From Candidatus Thiothrix sulfatifontis (lineage in GTDB: Bacteria > Pseudomonadota > Gammaproteobacteria > Thiotrichales > Thiotrichaceae): DNA of 64,000 nucleotides. The stretch is from the NCBI GenBank assembly GCA_022828425.1, contig CP094685.1, forward strand, positions 2,294,001-2,358,000. Direction: 5' to 3'. Every line of letters begins with the position of its first letter. Positions within the stretch are counted from its first letter, which is position 1. The position numbers and the translations under genes were made by a program. The notes under the pieces were generated by a model. It had not been told where the DNA came from, did not search any database, and worked only from the letters and a program-made list of their open reading frames with translations. Of the stretch, positions 40,326 through 50,214 are shown in pieces.

Positions 40326-41978
40326 ATGCAAGATAGGCTGCACCAGCAGGCAGAAGTTGACGATGCCGTTGCGACGGCTTCACGCGACAGTTACTGGGCG
40401 AGTCAGGAAGGCCGCCCGGTTATTGATTTGCCTTGGTTGGCGCAAGTCAGCCTGATGGTATTGATTTTTACTTTCACGGTGATTGGTGCGGTCTATTTTT
40501 GGGTAACGAGCAGCAAAGCCGAATACCCTTGGATTGCGCCCGTCATGACAGGGTTGTGGTTGATTGCAGGTGCTGGCGTATTGTCCTTGCTGTATTGGGT
40601 GTGGCGCGAATTTTCCAAATTTGGCGCGGAACTGTCGCGTTGGGCGATTCGTTTGCGCAAAGGCGATTTCAGTGCGCGGATGCCGATTTCAGGAAAAAGT
40701 TGCCCGTCACGCAAAATCCGTGAGCAAATCAACGCGATTACCGAGGATTATCAAGCACTGTCACGGGTGCAGCAAAAGCGCATGAATCGGCAAGAAAAGT
40801 ATATTGCCCAGAAAAAGCGCCACCTCAGCGTTCTCTACGAAGTTGCCAGTTGTGTGAACCGTGCTGACAGTTTGGAAGATTTACTGAACCGCTTTTTACA
40901 CACACTCACTGACGTGGTGCACGCAGAAGCGGCGACGGTGCGTCTGTTGGATCGGGATGGCAATATGCGTCTGGTGTCGAGCATCGGTTTGAATGCCGCC
41001 GTGTTGAAAGCCGAAGAGACCTTGCCATTGCCCAGTTGCTTGTGCGGTAAAGCTGCCAGTGAGCGCGAAATCAAGATGCGTAGCGATGTTTCACGCTGCA
41101 ACGCCATTTTGGGCAAGCCTTTGTGCGCGGGTAAACAAGATTTGGAAATGTTGGCGATTCCGTTGCAATACCGCGATAAAATCTTGGGCGTCTACAATTT
41201 GTTCATTAGCCAAGGGCGCTACGATAAATTAGAAGATGACGAGTTATTACTCAGTATCGGTCAACATCTGGGCATGGCGATCGAGAAAGCCAATAGCGAT
41301 GAAGACATGCGCACCTTGTCAATCATGGAAGAACGCACCCGTATGGCGCACGAATTGCATGATTCGCTGGCACAAACGCTGGCAAGCTTGCGGTTCAAAG
41401 TGCGCCTGCTGGATGATTCTTTCAATCGTGGCGCGGAAGCAGACATGTGGCATGAGTTGGAGGTGTTGGAAAATACCATCGACGAAGCCTATGCTGAGTT
41501 ACGCAGCCTGATTACCGATTTTCGTGCACCGATTGACGGCAAAGGTATTTTACGGGCGGTGGAGCGTTTGACCGAACGTTTCCGTCAAGAAACGACGATG
41601 GAAGTGTTTTTCTACCACAATTGGGCATTGAAAGATTTGTCCCGCGAAGTGGAATTGGAAGTCATCCGCATTGTACAAGAATCATTGACCAATATTCGCA
41701 AGCACAGCCAAGCTTCTACGGTGCGCTTATTGCTGCACAGCAGCGAAGAAGGCAAGTGCAGTATTTTGGTGGAAGACGACGGCATTGGCTTACCCGATCC
41801 ACTGCCCGAACCCGACCCAACCACGGGCGAACACATCGGTTTGCGCATTATGCAAGAGCGTGCCGAGAAGATCGGTGGCGAGATACAGTTTGAAAGTGAG
41901 CCGGGTGAGGGTACACTGATACAACTGAATTTCGATGCACCCCCAATCAAGAAGCTGTCTGACTTGTTTGGTGCGTAA
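40326..41978 (+). CDS. NarX-like sensor histidine kinase with a Cys-containing GAF domain
   Basis: 550 residues. Two membrane helices (about 36-65 and 70-96) enclose only a very short periplasmic loop, so the signal is probably cytoplasmic. A HAMP-like/coiled segment (about 97-170) precedes a GAF domain (about 170-325) holding four Cys (238, 240, 258, 267: PSCLCGKA, VSRCNA, KPLCAG), reminiscent of the cysteine cluster of NarX/NreB sensors. The HisKA_3 box ERTRMAHELHDSL carries the phospho-His (345); the ATPase part has LTNIRKHSQA, EDDGIGLPD and GLRIMQERA. It sits directly after dsrR and before its response regulator, suggesting redox or sulfur-dependent control; the signal is inferred. Confidence 0.9.
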   Translation: MQDRLHQQAEVDDAVATASRDSYWASQEGRPVIDLPWLAQVSLMVLIFTFTVIGAVYFWVTSSKAEYPWIAPVMTGLWLIAGAGVLSLLYWVWREFSKFGAELSRWAIRLRKGDFSARMPISGKSCPSRKIREQINAITEDYQALSRVQQKRMNRQEKYIAQKKRHLSVLYEVASCVNRADSLEDLLNRFLHTLTDVVHAEAATVRLLDRDGNMRLVSSIGLNAAVLKAEETLPLPSCLCGKAASEREIKMRSDVSRCNAILGKPLCAGKQDLEMLAIPLQYRDKILGVYNLFISQGRYDKLEDDELLLSIGQHLGMAIEKANSDEDMRTLSIMEERTRMAHELHDSLAQTLASLRFKVRLLDDSFNRGAEADMWHELEVLENTIDEAYAELRSLITDFRAPIDGKGILRAVERLTERFRQETTMEVFFYHNWALKDLSREVELEVIRIVQESLTNIRKHSQASTVRLLLHSSEEGKCSILVEDDGIGLPDPLPEPDPTTGEHIGLRIMQERAEKIGGEIQFESEPGEGTLIQLNFDAPPIKKLSDLFGA

Positions 41979-42015
41979 TCCGCCTCTTGATGACCACAGT
42001 AACAAGCGACCCTAC

Positions 42016-42690
42016 ATGAACGAAAAAGTATTACTAATTGATGATCACACCCTGTTCCGTGCAGGTTTGGAAGATTTGTTGACACGACGGGGGATCCGTG
42101 TGGTTGCTGCGGTGGGCAGTGGTGACGAAGGCTTGGCGGCTGCCCTCAATTTTGAACCGGATATTGTCTTGCTGGACATGCGGATGCCTCAAATGGATGG
42201 CCTCACGGTACTGCGTCAACTTCGCAAAAATACGCCGAATCTGCGCGTTGTTATGCTTACCACCAGCAGTAATGAGAGCGATTTGGTGGAGGCGTTGCGT
42301 AGCGGTGCACGCGGTTATTTGCTTAAAGACATTGAGCCGGATGAGTTGGTGGTGGCTTTACGCGAAATCGTGGCGGGCAAAACCGTGGTTGCCCCGGAAC
42401 TCGCGCCGGTACTGGCAAGAGTGGTGCAGGGCGGCGATTCACGTGCTAATGAGGATAAATTGGCTAACCCGTTTTCCGAATTGACCCCGCGCGAATACGA
42501 AATCCTCACCTTATTGGCAGAAGGTCAGAGCAATAAGGTGATTGCTCGCAATTTGGGTATCTCGGATGGCACCGTGAAATTGCACGTCAAAGCCATTTTA
42601 CGCAAGTTAAACGTCAGTTCGCGTATTACCGCTGCGGTGATGGCAGTCGAACACGGTATTCGTGTTGAAGCGGCGAATGCAGAACATTAA
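42016..42690 (+). CDS. NarL/FixJ-type response regulator
   Basis: 224 residues: receiver domain (VLLIDDHTLFRAGL, phospho-Asp in IVLLDMRMPQMDG, switch Thr in VVMLTTSSN, Lys in GYLLKDI) and a LuxR-type helix-turn-helix (LTPREYEILTLLAEGQSNKVIARNLGIS, then GTVKLHVKAILRKL). The ATG gives the normal NarL length; a longer frame overlaps the kinase gene without similarity. Partner of the sensor kinase 37 bases upstream. Confidence 0.95.
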   Translation: MNEKVLLIDDHTLFRAGLEDLLTRRGIRVVAAVGSGDEGLAAALNFEPDIVLLDMRMPQMDGLTVLRQLRKNTPNLRVVMLTTSSNESDLVEALRSGARGYLLKDIEPDELVVALREIVAGKTVVAPELAPVLARVVQGGDSRANEDKLANPFSELTPREYEILTLLAEGQSNKVIARNLGISDGTVKLHVKAILRKLNVSSRITAAVMAVEHGIRVEAANAEH

Positions 42691-42707
42691 TTAAATCAAC
42701 GGACACC

Positions 42708-43184
42708 ATGAAGAACACCCAAACTTTTGCGGCATTAGTTGCCGATGCTTTGCCCCGTATTCAAGAATTGATGCCGTGGGATGTGGAAGCGATGCAAGCC
42801 AGTACTTCCGATTTGCTGCTTGTCGATATTCGTGAGCCAGATGAATACGAGGCGGCGCACATTAAAGATTCCTTGCACGTGCCACGCGGCATTTTAGAAG
42901 CATCTTGTGATTGGGGTTATTCCGATACCATTCCAGCGTTAGCCATGGCACGCGACAAGCCAGTCGTGTTGGTGTGCCGTTCGGGAAATCGCACTGCATT
43001 GGCGGCATTGACATTGCAGTTATTGGGTTATCAACACGTGTATTCCATGAAAACGGGGGTGCGCGGCTGGAATGATTACGAGTTGCCTTTGTTCAATAAA
43101 GCCGGTGAGCAAGTGGATGTCGACTGGGCAGAAGCCGAGTTGAATCCGCCCACGCGCCCAGAACAAATGCAACCAAAGGCTTAA
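42708..43184 (+). CDS. Rhodanese-domain sulfurtransferase
   Basis: 158 residues with a single rhodanese domain (DLLLVDIREPDEYEAAHI, active-site loop CRSGNRTALAA) and an N-terminal helical lead of about 35 residues. The loop Cys carries a persulfide. No signal peptide, so cytoplasmic; it follows the two-component genes and the dsrNR pair and may move sulfane sulfur toward the Dsr route (context inference). A short hydrophilic tail extends past the domain. Confidence 0.92.
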   Translation: MKNTQTFAALVADALPRIQELMPWDVEAMQASTSDLLLVDIREPDEYEAAHIKDSLHVPRGILEASCDWGYSDTIPALAMARDKPVVLVCRSGNRTALAALTLQLLGYQHVYSMKTGVRGWNDYELPLFNKAGEQVDVDWAEAELNPPTRPEQMQPKA

Positions 43185-43325
43185 AACGCGTATTTGGAAT
43201 GTATTTTTTGTATGAAATTCGCAACATATCAATAAAATCAACAGGCTTTTTGTCTCTTTACTGCTACACTTAGGTTGTTGTGTAAAATATAGTCCTATTA
43301 GTGGACACAGCAAGGAGACTAATAA

Positions 43326-43595
43326 ATGAAAAGCCCAAGAATTTTGGCGTGTGTGGCAGTGTTGTTGGGTAGCTTATCGCTATCCGCTTGTTCCACACTG
43401 ATGGTTAATCCGTTTAAACAGCAGACAGATGCCGAAAGCCCGGCACCTGCATTTGCGCCCGCAACGACTAGCATTCGGGTAGAAACCAAGCCTCCTGAAC
43501 CCAAGGGGCAGCAGGAAGTGGAAATTAATATCGGCAATAATAAGCAATGTACCACTTTCTGCGCCTTGCCGCTGCGCCAGCCACCGTTGAATTAA
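43326..43595 (+). CDS. Small lipoprotein
   Basis: 89 residues with a type II signal peptide and lipobox LSAC (Cys 22). The mature part is short, low-complexity and Pro/Ala/Glu-rich, with two Cys near the end (KQCTTFCAL) that could form a disulfide. AGGAG precedes the ATG by 8 bases. The stop overlaps the convergent selO stop. Unrecognised; probably outer-membrane anchored (no Asp at +2). Confidence 0.75.
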   Translation: MKSPRILACVAVLLGSLSLSACSTLMVNPFKQQTDAESPAPAFAPATTSIRVETKPPEPKGQQEVEINIGNNKQCTTFCALPLRQPPLN

Positions 43596-45151
43596 GAGCT
43601 GCAAGACAGCATCGAACAGCCCGCCTTGTGCCGTGCCCATTCAGGGCGTTTCTCGGCAAACTTTGCATATTGCGCTTGCTCGGCATACGGGTGACGCAAC
43701 ACGTCTAACAATTCTGTGATCATGCTGCTATCGCCAGCCGTGGCTTGGTCGATGGCTTGTTGTGCGAGGTAATTGCGCAGCACAAACCGTGGATTCACGG
43801 CATTCATGCGCTGGCGGCGTTCCGCGTCAGGCAGACAATCACGCTGCAAACGCTGGCAGTATTGCTGCAACCACTGCTCCCATTCTGCATGATATTGCTG
43901 CAATAAATCGTCGCGGTAAAACGCTGGGTAAAGCGGTGCAAGCGTGGGCTGCTGCACATCCAATAATGCAAGATTGCGGAAGAACAGCGTCATGTCCACT
44001 TCGGCCTTATGCAGCAGCTCAAACGCGCCATTGATCCACGGCGCATCTTCATCCGACAATTCCTTGATACCGAATTTAGCCGCCAGCATTGCGCCGAAGG
44101 TTTCACTGTAGGTGTCGGCGTACACTTGCGAACCGGCATCCAACGCGCTGGCATCGGCAATCACGGGTTTTAGCGCATCTTTTAAACGCGCCAGATTCCA
44201 GTGACCGATGTAGGGTTGTTGCCCGTAGCTGTAACGTTTGCCTTGCGCGTCGGTGGTGTTGGGTGTCCACATCGGGTCATAATCTTCCAGCCAACCGTAA
44301 GGGCCGTAGTCGATGGTCAGGCCGAGAATCGACATATTGTCGGTGTTCATCACGCCATGCACGAAGCCTACGCGCATCCAGTGCGCAATCATTACCGCCG
44401 TGCGGCGGCAGATTTCCAAGAACCATTGCCCACGTTTTGCTTGCGTATCGCCGTGCAGTTCGGGGTAATCGCGAGCGATGGTGAAATCCACCAATTGTTC
44501 TAGCAAGCCGATGTCGCCGCGTGAGGCGGGCAGTTCAAAATTGCCAAAGCGGATAAATGAGGGGGCGACGCGGCAGACGATGGCACCGGGTTCGACCTGC
44601 GGATTGCCATCGTAAAACATGTCCCGCATTACGCCGTCACCCGTGGCGACGAGGCTGAGGGCGCGCGTGGTGGGAATGCCAAGGTGGTGCATGGCTTCGC
44701 TGCACAGGAATTCGCGCACCGAGGAACGTAATACTGCGCGTCCGTCAGCGCGGCGGGAATAGGGGGTGGGGCCCGCGCCTTTGAGTTGCAATTCCCAGCG
44801 TTCGCCCGCGCTGTTAATGGTTTCGCCGAGGCTCATGGCGCGTCCATCGCCTAATTGCCCTGCCCAGCCGCCGAATTGGTGTCCGCCGTAGCAAGCGGCG
44901 TAGGGCTGCATTCCTGCCATGAGTTGGTTGCCGCCGAAGATTTTGGCAAAATCGGGGTGTTGGATGTCGGCATCTGTCCAACCCAGCAGTGCGGCTACTT
45001 CGGGTGAATAAGCCAGCAATTGCGGATTGGCTACCGGCGTGGGTTGCACGCTTGACCACAGTGCATCGTACACTTGGCGCGGCATTTTGATTTTATCGGT
45101 GTCGCCGGGGAGTTCGCGCACGAAACGGTTGTCGAAATTTAAGGAGTGCAT
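43592..45151 (-). CDS. selO: SelO-type protein adenylyltransferase
   Basis: Pseudokinase-fold enzyme that transfers AMP from ATP to protein hydroxyls, linked to redox stress. 519 residues from the ATG chosen (an upstream start adds 11 residues). Family motifs: [32 protein letters not shown] (in two pieces), [20 protein letters not shown]. The last residues, CSMLSCSS, keep the C-terminal Cys that is selenocysteine in eukaryotic SelO and Cys in E. coli YdiU. Preceded by pstS, from which it is separated by a terminator. Confidence 0.95.
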   Translation of the reverse strand: MHSLNFDNRFVRELPGDTDKIKMPRQVYDALWSSVQPTPVANPQLLAYSPEVAALLGWTDADIQHPDFAKIFGGNQLMAGMQPYAACYGGHQFGGWAGQLGDGRAMSLGETINSAGERWELQLKGAGPTPYSRRADGRAVLRSSVREFLCSEAMHHLGIPTTRALSLVATGDGVMRDMFYDGNPQVEPGAIVCRVAPSFIRFGNFELPASRGDIGLLEQLVDFTIARDYPELHGDTQAKRGQWFLEICRRTAVMIAHWMRVGFVHGVMNTDNMSILGLTIDYGPYGWLEDYDPMWTPNTTDAQGKRYSYGQQPYIGHWNLARLKDALKPVIADASALDAGSQVYADTYSETFGAMLAAKFGIKELSDEDAPWINGAFELLHKAEVDMTLFFRNLALLDVQQPTLAPLYPAFYRDDLLQQYHAEWEQWLQQYCQRLQRDCLPDAERRQRMNAVNPRFVLRNYLAQQAIDQATAGDSSMITELLDVLRHPYAEQAQYAKFAEKRPEWARHKAGCSMLSCSS

Positions 45152-45245
45152 GGGAAATCCTGTTGGTGGAATGCTTACAAGCAAAGCAGATGACGAGGGG
45201 CGTGTCGAGAAGCCGTAATACGTGGGGTGGATTGCTTTTTTCCAT

Positions 45246-45270
45246 AAAAAAAGGAGTGCCGAGGCACTCC
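45246..45270 (-). terminator. Intrinsic terminator of pstS
   Basis: On the minus strand GGAGTGCC TC GGCACTCC is followed by seven T residues, a strong terminator 45 bases beyond the pstS stop. Confidence 0.85.
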
Positions 45271-45315
45271 CTTCAAATCCGTTGTTAGAAATATTATCTT
45301 CGGCGGAGGATATTA

Positions 45316-46401
45316 TTATTTCAATGCATCAGCAGCCAACGGCTTCATTTCTACTGCGCTGGCAGCGACTTCTTTGCGCATGGCATCAGGCATTGGGATC
45401 AAGCCTTTGTCAGCTAAATAACCATCATTGCCCCACGCGTCTTCGCTAGTGAATTCAGCAACGAATTCTTTGATGCCTTTCACTTGATCAACGTGCGCGT
45501 TTTTCACGTACATGAACAATGGGCGTGACACAGGGTAGCTGCCGTCAGAAATGCTTTCAAACGTTGGGGCAATACCACCAACTTTGGAGCCTTTCACTTT
45601 GTCGTTGTTTTGTTCCAAGAAGCTGAAACCAAAAATGCCTACTGCATTCGGGTTAGCGCCCAGTTTCTGTACGATCAGGTTGTCATTTTCACCGGCTTCG
45701 ATGTAAATGCCATCTTCACGCATGGTTGTACAAGCCGCTTTGTGCTCTTTTTCTTTCGCTTTGGATTCGTCAGCTTTGCCGTCTTCTTTCAGCTTTTTGT
45801 ATTCGTCATGGATCTTGTCCAGTGCTTCAACGCCTTTACAGCCGCCTTCCATGACCATTTCAGAGAAAGCGTCACGTGTGCCGGAAGTTGGCGGCGGGCC
45901 TAATACTTCAATTTTTGCATCAGGCAGGGCTGGGTTGACTTCTTTCCATGTTTTGTAAGGGTTGGCAACCATTTCGCCTTTGTCGTTCGGTACGGTTTTT
46001 GCCAACGCCATGAACATGTCTTTCAGGCTCAGGTCATAATCAGCCGCGCTTTTTGCGTTAGCAATCGCGATGCCGTCGAAGCCAACTTGTACTTCAGTGA
46101 CTTTATCAACGCCATTTTTAGCGCAATCGTCCAGCTCGCTTTTCTTCATGCGGCGTGACGCGTTAGTGATGTCAGGGGTGTCGACGCCAGCGCCAGAACA
46201 AAACAGTTTGAAACCACCACCTGTACCAGTGGATTCAACTTTTGGTGCTGGATTGCCAGTTTTCTTAGCAAACGTTTCCGCAACACTTGTAGAGAAAGGG
46301 TAAACAGTGGAAGAACCCACGATTTCGATGTTGTCACGCGCTTGTACAGCAGTAGCAGAGAGCGCCAAGGCAGCAGCGATCGCCAGAGTAAGTTTCTTCA
46401 T
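45316..46401 (-). CDS. pstS: Phosphate ABC transporter substrate-binding protein
   Basis: Periplasmic phosphate-binding protein. 361 residues with a signal peptide ending near TAVQA-RD; phosphate-contact blocks [27 protein letters not shown] and [10 protein letters not shown], and a charged Lys/Glu-rich helical insert (about residues 200-220). GGAGA precedes the ATG. It is a single-gene unit: the terminator follows, selO is next, and pstC, pstA and pstB are not in the window. A Pho box lies just upstream. Confidence 0.95.
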   Translation of the reverse strand: MKKLTLAIAAALALSATAVQARDNIEIVGSSTVYPFSTSVAETFAKKTGNPAPKVESTGTGGGFKLFCSGAGVDTPDITNASRRMKKSELDDCAKNGVDKVTEVQVGFDGIAIANAKSAADYDLSLKDMFMALAKTVPNDKGEMVANPYKTWKEVNPALPDAKIEVLGPPPTSGTRDAFSEMVMEGGCKGVEALDKIHDEYKKLKEDGKADESKAKEKEHKAACTTMREDGIYIEAGENDNLIVQKLGANPNAVGIFGFSFLEQNNDKVKGSKVGGIAPTFESISDGSYPVSRPLFMYVKNAHVDQVKGIKEFVAEFTSEDAWGNDGYLADKGLIPMPDAMRKEVAASAVEMKPLAADALK

Positions 46402-46465
46402 TTGTAATGTCTCCAATGTTTTAAATCAGTCAGTTTCAATCAGTGTCAGTGTTGAACTGCTATAA

Positions 46466-46499
46466 ACTATAGGCGCTGAATATGACGGCTTTGTGACAA
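46466..46499 (-). promoter_or_regulatory. Pho box and -10 of pstS
   Basis: On the minus strand TTGTCAC AAAG CCGTCAT matches the PhoB half-site pair (CTGTCAT-like heptamers 4 bases apart; 46499-46482), and 10 bases later TATAGT (46471-46466) fits as the -10, the spacing of PhoB-activated promoters where the box replaces the -35. It lies 65 bases before the pstS start, pointing to phosphate-starvation control. Confidence 0.7.
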
Positions 46500-46579
46500 A
46501 CACAAAAAAATACGGTTATGCTCTTTCGCTAAAGAATGTAACCCAATAACCTCCAATAATCTGAAATTAGGGAAATAAA

Positions 46580-47335
46580 ATGAAGCGACTGCGCAGAATA
46601 AGACGGTTGATTCGCTTGGCGACGCATGTGTTGGTGGGAGTGCTCATCACGGTATTGTTTGCTGGAATTTGGCACCCTGCTTTTTATCCACGCTTGGTAA
46701 GCTGGTGGCTAGGTAAGGCGGGGCGGATTGTTGGGGTAACGGCTAAAGTGGTCGGCAAGCCTGCTGAACAGGCGGTATTAATGGTGGCTAATCATATTTC
46801 GTGGTTGGATATTCCCCTGTTGGGCGGGGTTACTAACGCCCGTTTTTTGTCCAAACAGGAAGTGCGGCAATGGCCGGTCATCGGTTGGTTGGCGGCAAAG
46901 TCTGGCACTTTGTTCATTACGCGGGGTAAAGCGGGAGCAGCCGCACAAGCGGCCACGACCATTTTGCAGGCTTTGCAGGCTGGAAATTCGGTGTTGTTAT
47001 TCCCAGAGGGCACCACGACTACCGGCGATAACGTGGGTACTTTCCATGCGCGTTTATTTGCGCCAGCGTTTGACGTGAATGCTGCGGTGCAACCCATTGT
47101 CGTGCGTTATCCGGGGTTGGACGGTTTGACGCATCCGGTCGTACCGTATGTCGGTCAACAATCCTTATGGGATAATCTGAAAGCGTTGCTGGCAGAGACG
47201 AATATTCAGGTAGAAATCCATTTCTTGCCCTTGATTACTACCACTGGCACTGATCGTAGGGCGCTGGCGGCAGCCTGTGAGCAACAGATTCGCGCAGTGA
47301 TTAATGCGAATTGCCGCGACTTAAGCGATCGGTGA
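46580..47335 (+). CDS. plsC: 1-acyl-sn-glycerol-3-phosphate acyltransferase
   Basis: Acylates lysophosphatidic acid to phosphatidic acid. 251 residues, an N-terminal membrane helix after a strongly basic start (KRLRRIRRLIR), the catalytic NHISWLDIP (HX4D) and the second motif FPEGTTTTGD. AGGGA precedes the ATG. The 3' end overlaps the convergent yqhA-like gene by 35 bases. Could also be an ornithine-lipid acyltransferase of the same fold. Confidence 0.88.
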   Translation: MKRLRRIRRLIRLATHVLVGVLITVLFAGIWHPAFYPRLVSWWLGKAGRIVGVTAKVVGKPAEQAVLMVANHISWLDIPLLGGVTNARFLSKQEVRQWPVIGWLAAKSGTLFITRGKAGAAAQAATTILQALQAGNSVLLFPEGTTTTGDNVGTFHARLFAPAFDVNAAVQPIVVRYPGLDGLTHPVVPYVGQQSLWDNLKALLAETNIQVEIHFLPLITTTGTDRRALAAACEQQIRAVINANCRDLSDR

Positions 47336-47819
47336 GGGCATATAACACGCCAGACACCACAAAAGTCACGTGTATGCCGACCATCCACGCCAATTCTTGG
47401 GTGGTGGGGGCGTAGGGTGTACCCAGTGCCATAAACGATTTGAGCAAATCAATCCCTGAAATGGCGACGATAGAGCCGATGAGTTTGAGTTTTAAATCGC
47501 TGAAACCAATATGCCCCATCCAGTCGGGGCGGTCCGCGTGACCGTGCAGGTCTTCCATTTTGGAGACAAAGGTTTCATAACCGCTAAAAATCATAATGAT
47601 CAGTAAGTTCATGATCAGGGAAATGTCCACCAGTGAGAGAACGCCAATGATAATGTCGTCTTCGCTGGCGGTTAGAGCGCCAGTGGTCAGCACCCATAAG
47701 ACTTTCGCCGCTTTAACCAATAATACGCCCAGTGCAACCACTAAAGCTAAGTAGACGGGGGCAAGCAGCCAACGACTAGTGAATAGGAAGTGTTCAAAAA
47801 AACTTTCGATGTATTTCAT
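47301..47819 (-). CDS. YqhA-family (UPF0114) membrane protein
   Basis: 172 residues, about four transmembrane helices, with the family start ESFFEHFLFTSRWLLAPVYL, the VDISLIMNLLIIMIFSGYE block and FSDLKLKLIGSIVAISGI. Function is not established for this family. It converges on plsC with a 35-base overlap and is divergent from prmB. Confidence 0.88.
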   Translation of the reverse strand: MKYIESFFEHFLFTSRWLLAPVYLALVVALGVLLVKAAKVLWVLTTGALTASEDDIIIGVLSLVDISLIMNLLIIMIFSGYETFVSKMEDLHGHADRPDWMGHIGFSDLKLKLIGSIVAISGIDLLKSFMALGTPYAPTTQELAWMVGIHVTFVVSGVLYALTDRLSRGNSH

Positions 47820-47917
47820 GGTGACTGTTGCTTTATTGCTAGGTTAAGAATGGGCGCAATCATAGGGGGTGTCGTGGGCAGTGGCAATAAGCGTGGCGGC
47901 ATTCTGCAAAATGCGGG

Positions 47918-48862
47918 ATGATAGAAGCCCTTTGGACTGATGCGATGACGGAGCTTATGGATTTCAATCACGCCGAATTGTTGACGATTAAGGATTATAT
48001 TCGTTGGGGCGCGAGCCGTTTTGCTGAGGCGGAATTGAGTTTTTCCCACGGCATGGCGTCGCCATTTGATGAGGCGGCGTATTTGGTATTGCATACGCTG
48101 CATTTGCCGGTGGATACGCCCGATCTGTATTTCGACAGCCGCCTAACCAGCCATGAACGCCAAGCGGTGGCTGACATCGTGCAACAACGGGTAGAAACGC
48201 GCAAACCGGCGGCTTACTTGACCAACGAAGGCTGGTTTTTGGGGCTGCCGTTTTACGTGGATGAAAATGTGCTGATTCCGCGTTCACCGATTGCGGAGTA
48301 CATTGAAAAGCAATTCGCGCCTTGGATTGAGCCACCGCAAGTCCACACGATTTTGGATCTTTGCACTGGCAGTGGTTGCATTGGGATTGCTTGCGCCTAT
48401 GCTTTCCCCCATGCGCGGGTCGATTTGAGCGATATTTCTTCGTGGGCGTTGGAAGTGGCGCACATTAATATTGAACGCCACAATTTAGCGGGGCAGGTTG
48501 AAGCGTTTGAATCGGATTTATTCGAGAACCTGCAAGGGCGGCAGTACGACATTATTGTGAGTAACCCGCCGTATGTGGATGCGGAAGACATGGCAGCCTT
48601 GACCCCGGAATTCTTACACGAACCCGCAGAGCTGGCGTTAGCGTCTGGTGTGGATGGCTTGGAACACGCACGGCGTATTTTGCGCGATGCTGCCGATCAC
48701 CTTACCCCGAATGGGATTTTGGTGGTGGAAGTGGGGAACAGTCAGTATGCGCTGCAAGCCGCTTACCCCGATGTGTTATTTCATTGGTTGGAGTTTGAGC
48801 GCGGCGGTGATGGAGTCTTCCTGCTCACCGCCGATCAAGTACGGGAATTAGCTGTTGCTTAG
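47918..48862 (+). CDS. prmB: Ribosomal protein L3 glutamine methyltransferase
   Basis: N5-methylates a glutamine of ribosomal protein L3. About 314 residues (310 in E. coli): an N-terminal helical domain (TIKDYIRWGASRF), substrate block VLIPRSPIAEYIE, SAM motif I ILDLCTGSGCIGIA, and the catalytic NPPYVDAEDM, where PrmC has NPPYI, so PrmB is preferred. An alternative ATG nine codons downstream is possible. Confidence 0.92.
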   Translation: MIEALWTDAMTELMDFNHAELLTIKDYIRWGASRFAEAELSFSHGMASPFDEAAYLVLHTLHLPVDTPDLYFDSRLTSHERQAVADIVQQRVETRKPAAYLTNEGWFLGLPFYVDENVLIPRSPIAEYIEKQFAPWIEPPQVHTILDLCTGSGCIGIACAYAFPHARVDLSDISSWALEVAHINIERHNLAGQVEAFESDLFENLQGRQYDIIVSNPPYVDAEDMAALTPEFLHEPAELALASGVDGLEHARRILRDAADHLTPNGILVVEVGNSQYALQAAYPDVLFHWLEFERGGDGVFLLTADQVRELAVA

Positions 48863-48865
48863 ACG

Positions 48866-49360
48866 CTATTGGTAGGAATAGTACGAGCTGTTACTGCCGC
48901 CGGTATACGGGTAGGTGGTGCTAGTGCCGGTGCTGGCGGGGGCGTTGTAGCAACTGGCTTTTTGCGCTTCCGGCAAGTTTGTAAGTGGCGTGAACCCTTG
49001 CGCTAAGGCGGCATTCATCGAATTGCTGCTGATGGTGAAGATATTGATTCTTCCATCAGTTGTGCCGCAGAGCGCGGAGTACATGCGCCCGTCCGTGCCG
49101 CAACTGGTGCTGGTGACAATCGCGCCACCGGCTTGGAGTTGACGCTGCATTTCCGCTAATGGTGTGCCGCCGCCTTCGCATTGGCGTGACCCTTGGTATT
49201 TGTAAACATCCACGTAAGTGACCGGCATCGGTGTTGCAGGTGGGTAAGTGGGCACACCCCACGGGTTAAACGGGTCAACATACATTCCGTTTGGTACACA
49301 CGCACTCAACAACACACTGCCAGCCAGCATTGCTACACCGCTAAAACGCATCGCGCTCAT
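48866..49360 (-). CDS. Lipoprotein of unknown function
   Basis: 164 residues with a lipobox LLSAC (Cys 21). Mature protein: a Pro-rich lead (NPWGVPTYPPATPMPV), a core with three Cys (QCEGG, TSCGTDG, ALCGTTDG) and a low-complexity Ser/Thr/Tyr/Gly tail ending NSSYYSYQ. No domain recognised. It converges on prmB with a 3-base gap. Outer-membrane location likely. Confidence 0.7.
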   Translation of the reverse strand: MSAMRFSGVAMLAGSVLLSACVPNGMYVDPFNPWGVPTYPPATPMPVTYVDVYKYQGSRQCEGGGTPLAEMQRQLQAGGAIVTSTSCGTDGRMYSALCGTTDGRINIFTISSNSMNAALAQGFTPLTNLPEAQKASCYNAPASTGTSTTYPYTGGSNSSYYSYQ

Positions 49361-49470
49361 AAAATACTCCTTACACTCATGATTATACTTAGCTTTGACT
49401 GGGCATTAGGGCTTTCAGTTCCTGCCCGCTAAAATGGTAAGTACACACAATGTTAAGAGGCATGGCACGC

Positions 49471-50214
49471 ATGGCAACACCTTCAGTCGCTTGGTTGGTT
49501 GGCGCGAGTTCCGGCATTGGGCAAGCGCTCGCGTTTGCGTTGGCGGAGGCGGGTTGGAATGTAGCGATCAGTGCACGCCGCATTGAGCCATTGCAGGCGA
49601 TGCAAACCCGCAACGCTCTGCTGACACCTTACCCGCTGGATGTGACCGATGCGCACGGTTTGCATGAGGCGGCGGCGGCGATTACCCGTGAACTCGGTGA
49701 GATTGACTTGTGCGTACTGAATGCGGGCGATTACACCCCGATGCCGTTGGACGCTTTCGACCCAGCGTTATTTCGTAAGCTGTGTGAAGTGAATTATTTG
49801 GGCACGGTCAATGGCTTGGATGCGATTTTGCCGTTGATGTTGGCGCGGGGGCGTGGGCAAATCTTGCTGACGGCGAGTATTGCGGGGTATCGCGGTTTGC
49901 CAAAATCCGCGCCTTACAGTGCCAGCAAAGCGGCAGTGATTAGCTTGGCGGAATCGTTACATCTGGAATTGAAAGCGCGGGGTGTGTTGCTGCGGGTGGT
50001 CAACCCCGGTTTTGTGCGTTCGCCACTGACGGATAAAAACGACTTCAAAATGCCGTTTTTGATGGAGGCAGAGGACGCGGCGCAAGCGATTATGCGTGAC
50101 TTGCCGCGCCAGAATTTCGAGATTGTGTTTCCGAAACGCTTTGCGTATTTGATGAAACTGTTGCGTATCTTGCCGTATGGGTTGTATTTCAAACTGACGA
50201 AGGGGGCGGCGTAA
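49471..50214 (+). CDS. Short-chain dehydrogenase/reductase
   Basis: About 247 residues of the classical SDR fold: cofactor motif VGASSGIGQALA near the start, LNAGDY, catalytic YSASKAA with the upstream Ser in LTASIAG. A start seven codons upstream is possible. It shares one base with the NTF2-like gene (TAATG). In other proteobacteria such an SDR plus NTF2-like pair is found with Cfa, DUF1365 and FAD-protein genes, which occur in this window beyond the defence island, so it is probably part of the same lipid-modification module. Confidence 0.88.
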   Translation: MATPSVAWLVGASSGIGQALAFALAEAGWNVAISARRIEPLQAMQTRNALLTPYPLDVTDAHGLHEAAAAITRELGEIDLCVLNAGDYTPMPLDAFDPALFRKLCEVNYLGTVNGLDAILPLMLARGRGQILLTASIAGYRGLPKSAPYSASKAAVISLAESLHLELKARGVLLRVVNPGFVRSPLTDKNDFKMPFLMEAEDAAQAIMRDLPRQNFEIVFPKRFAYLMKLLRILPYGLYFKLTKGAA

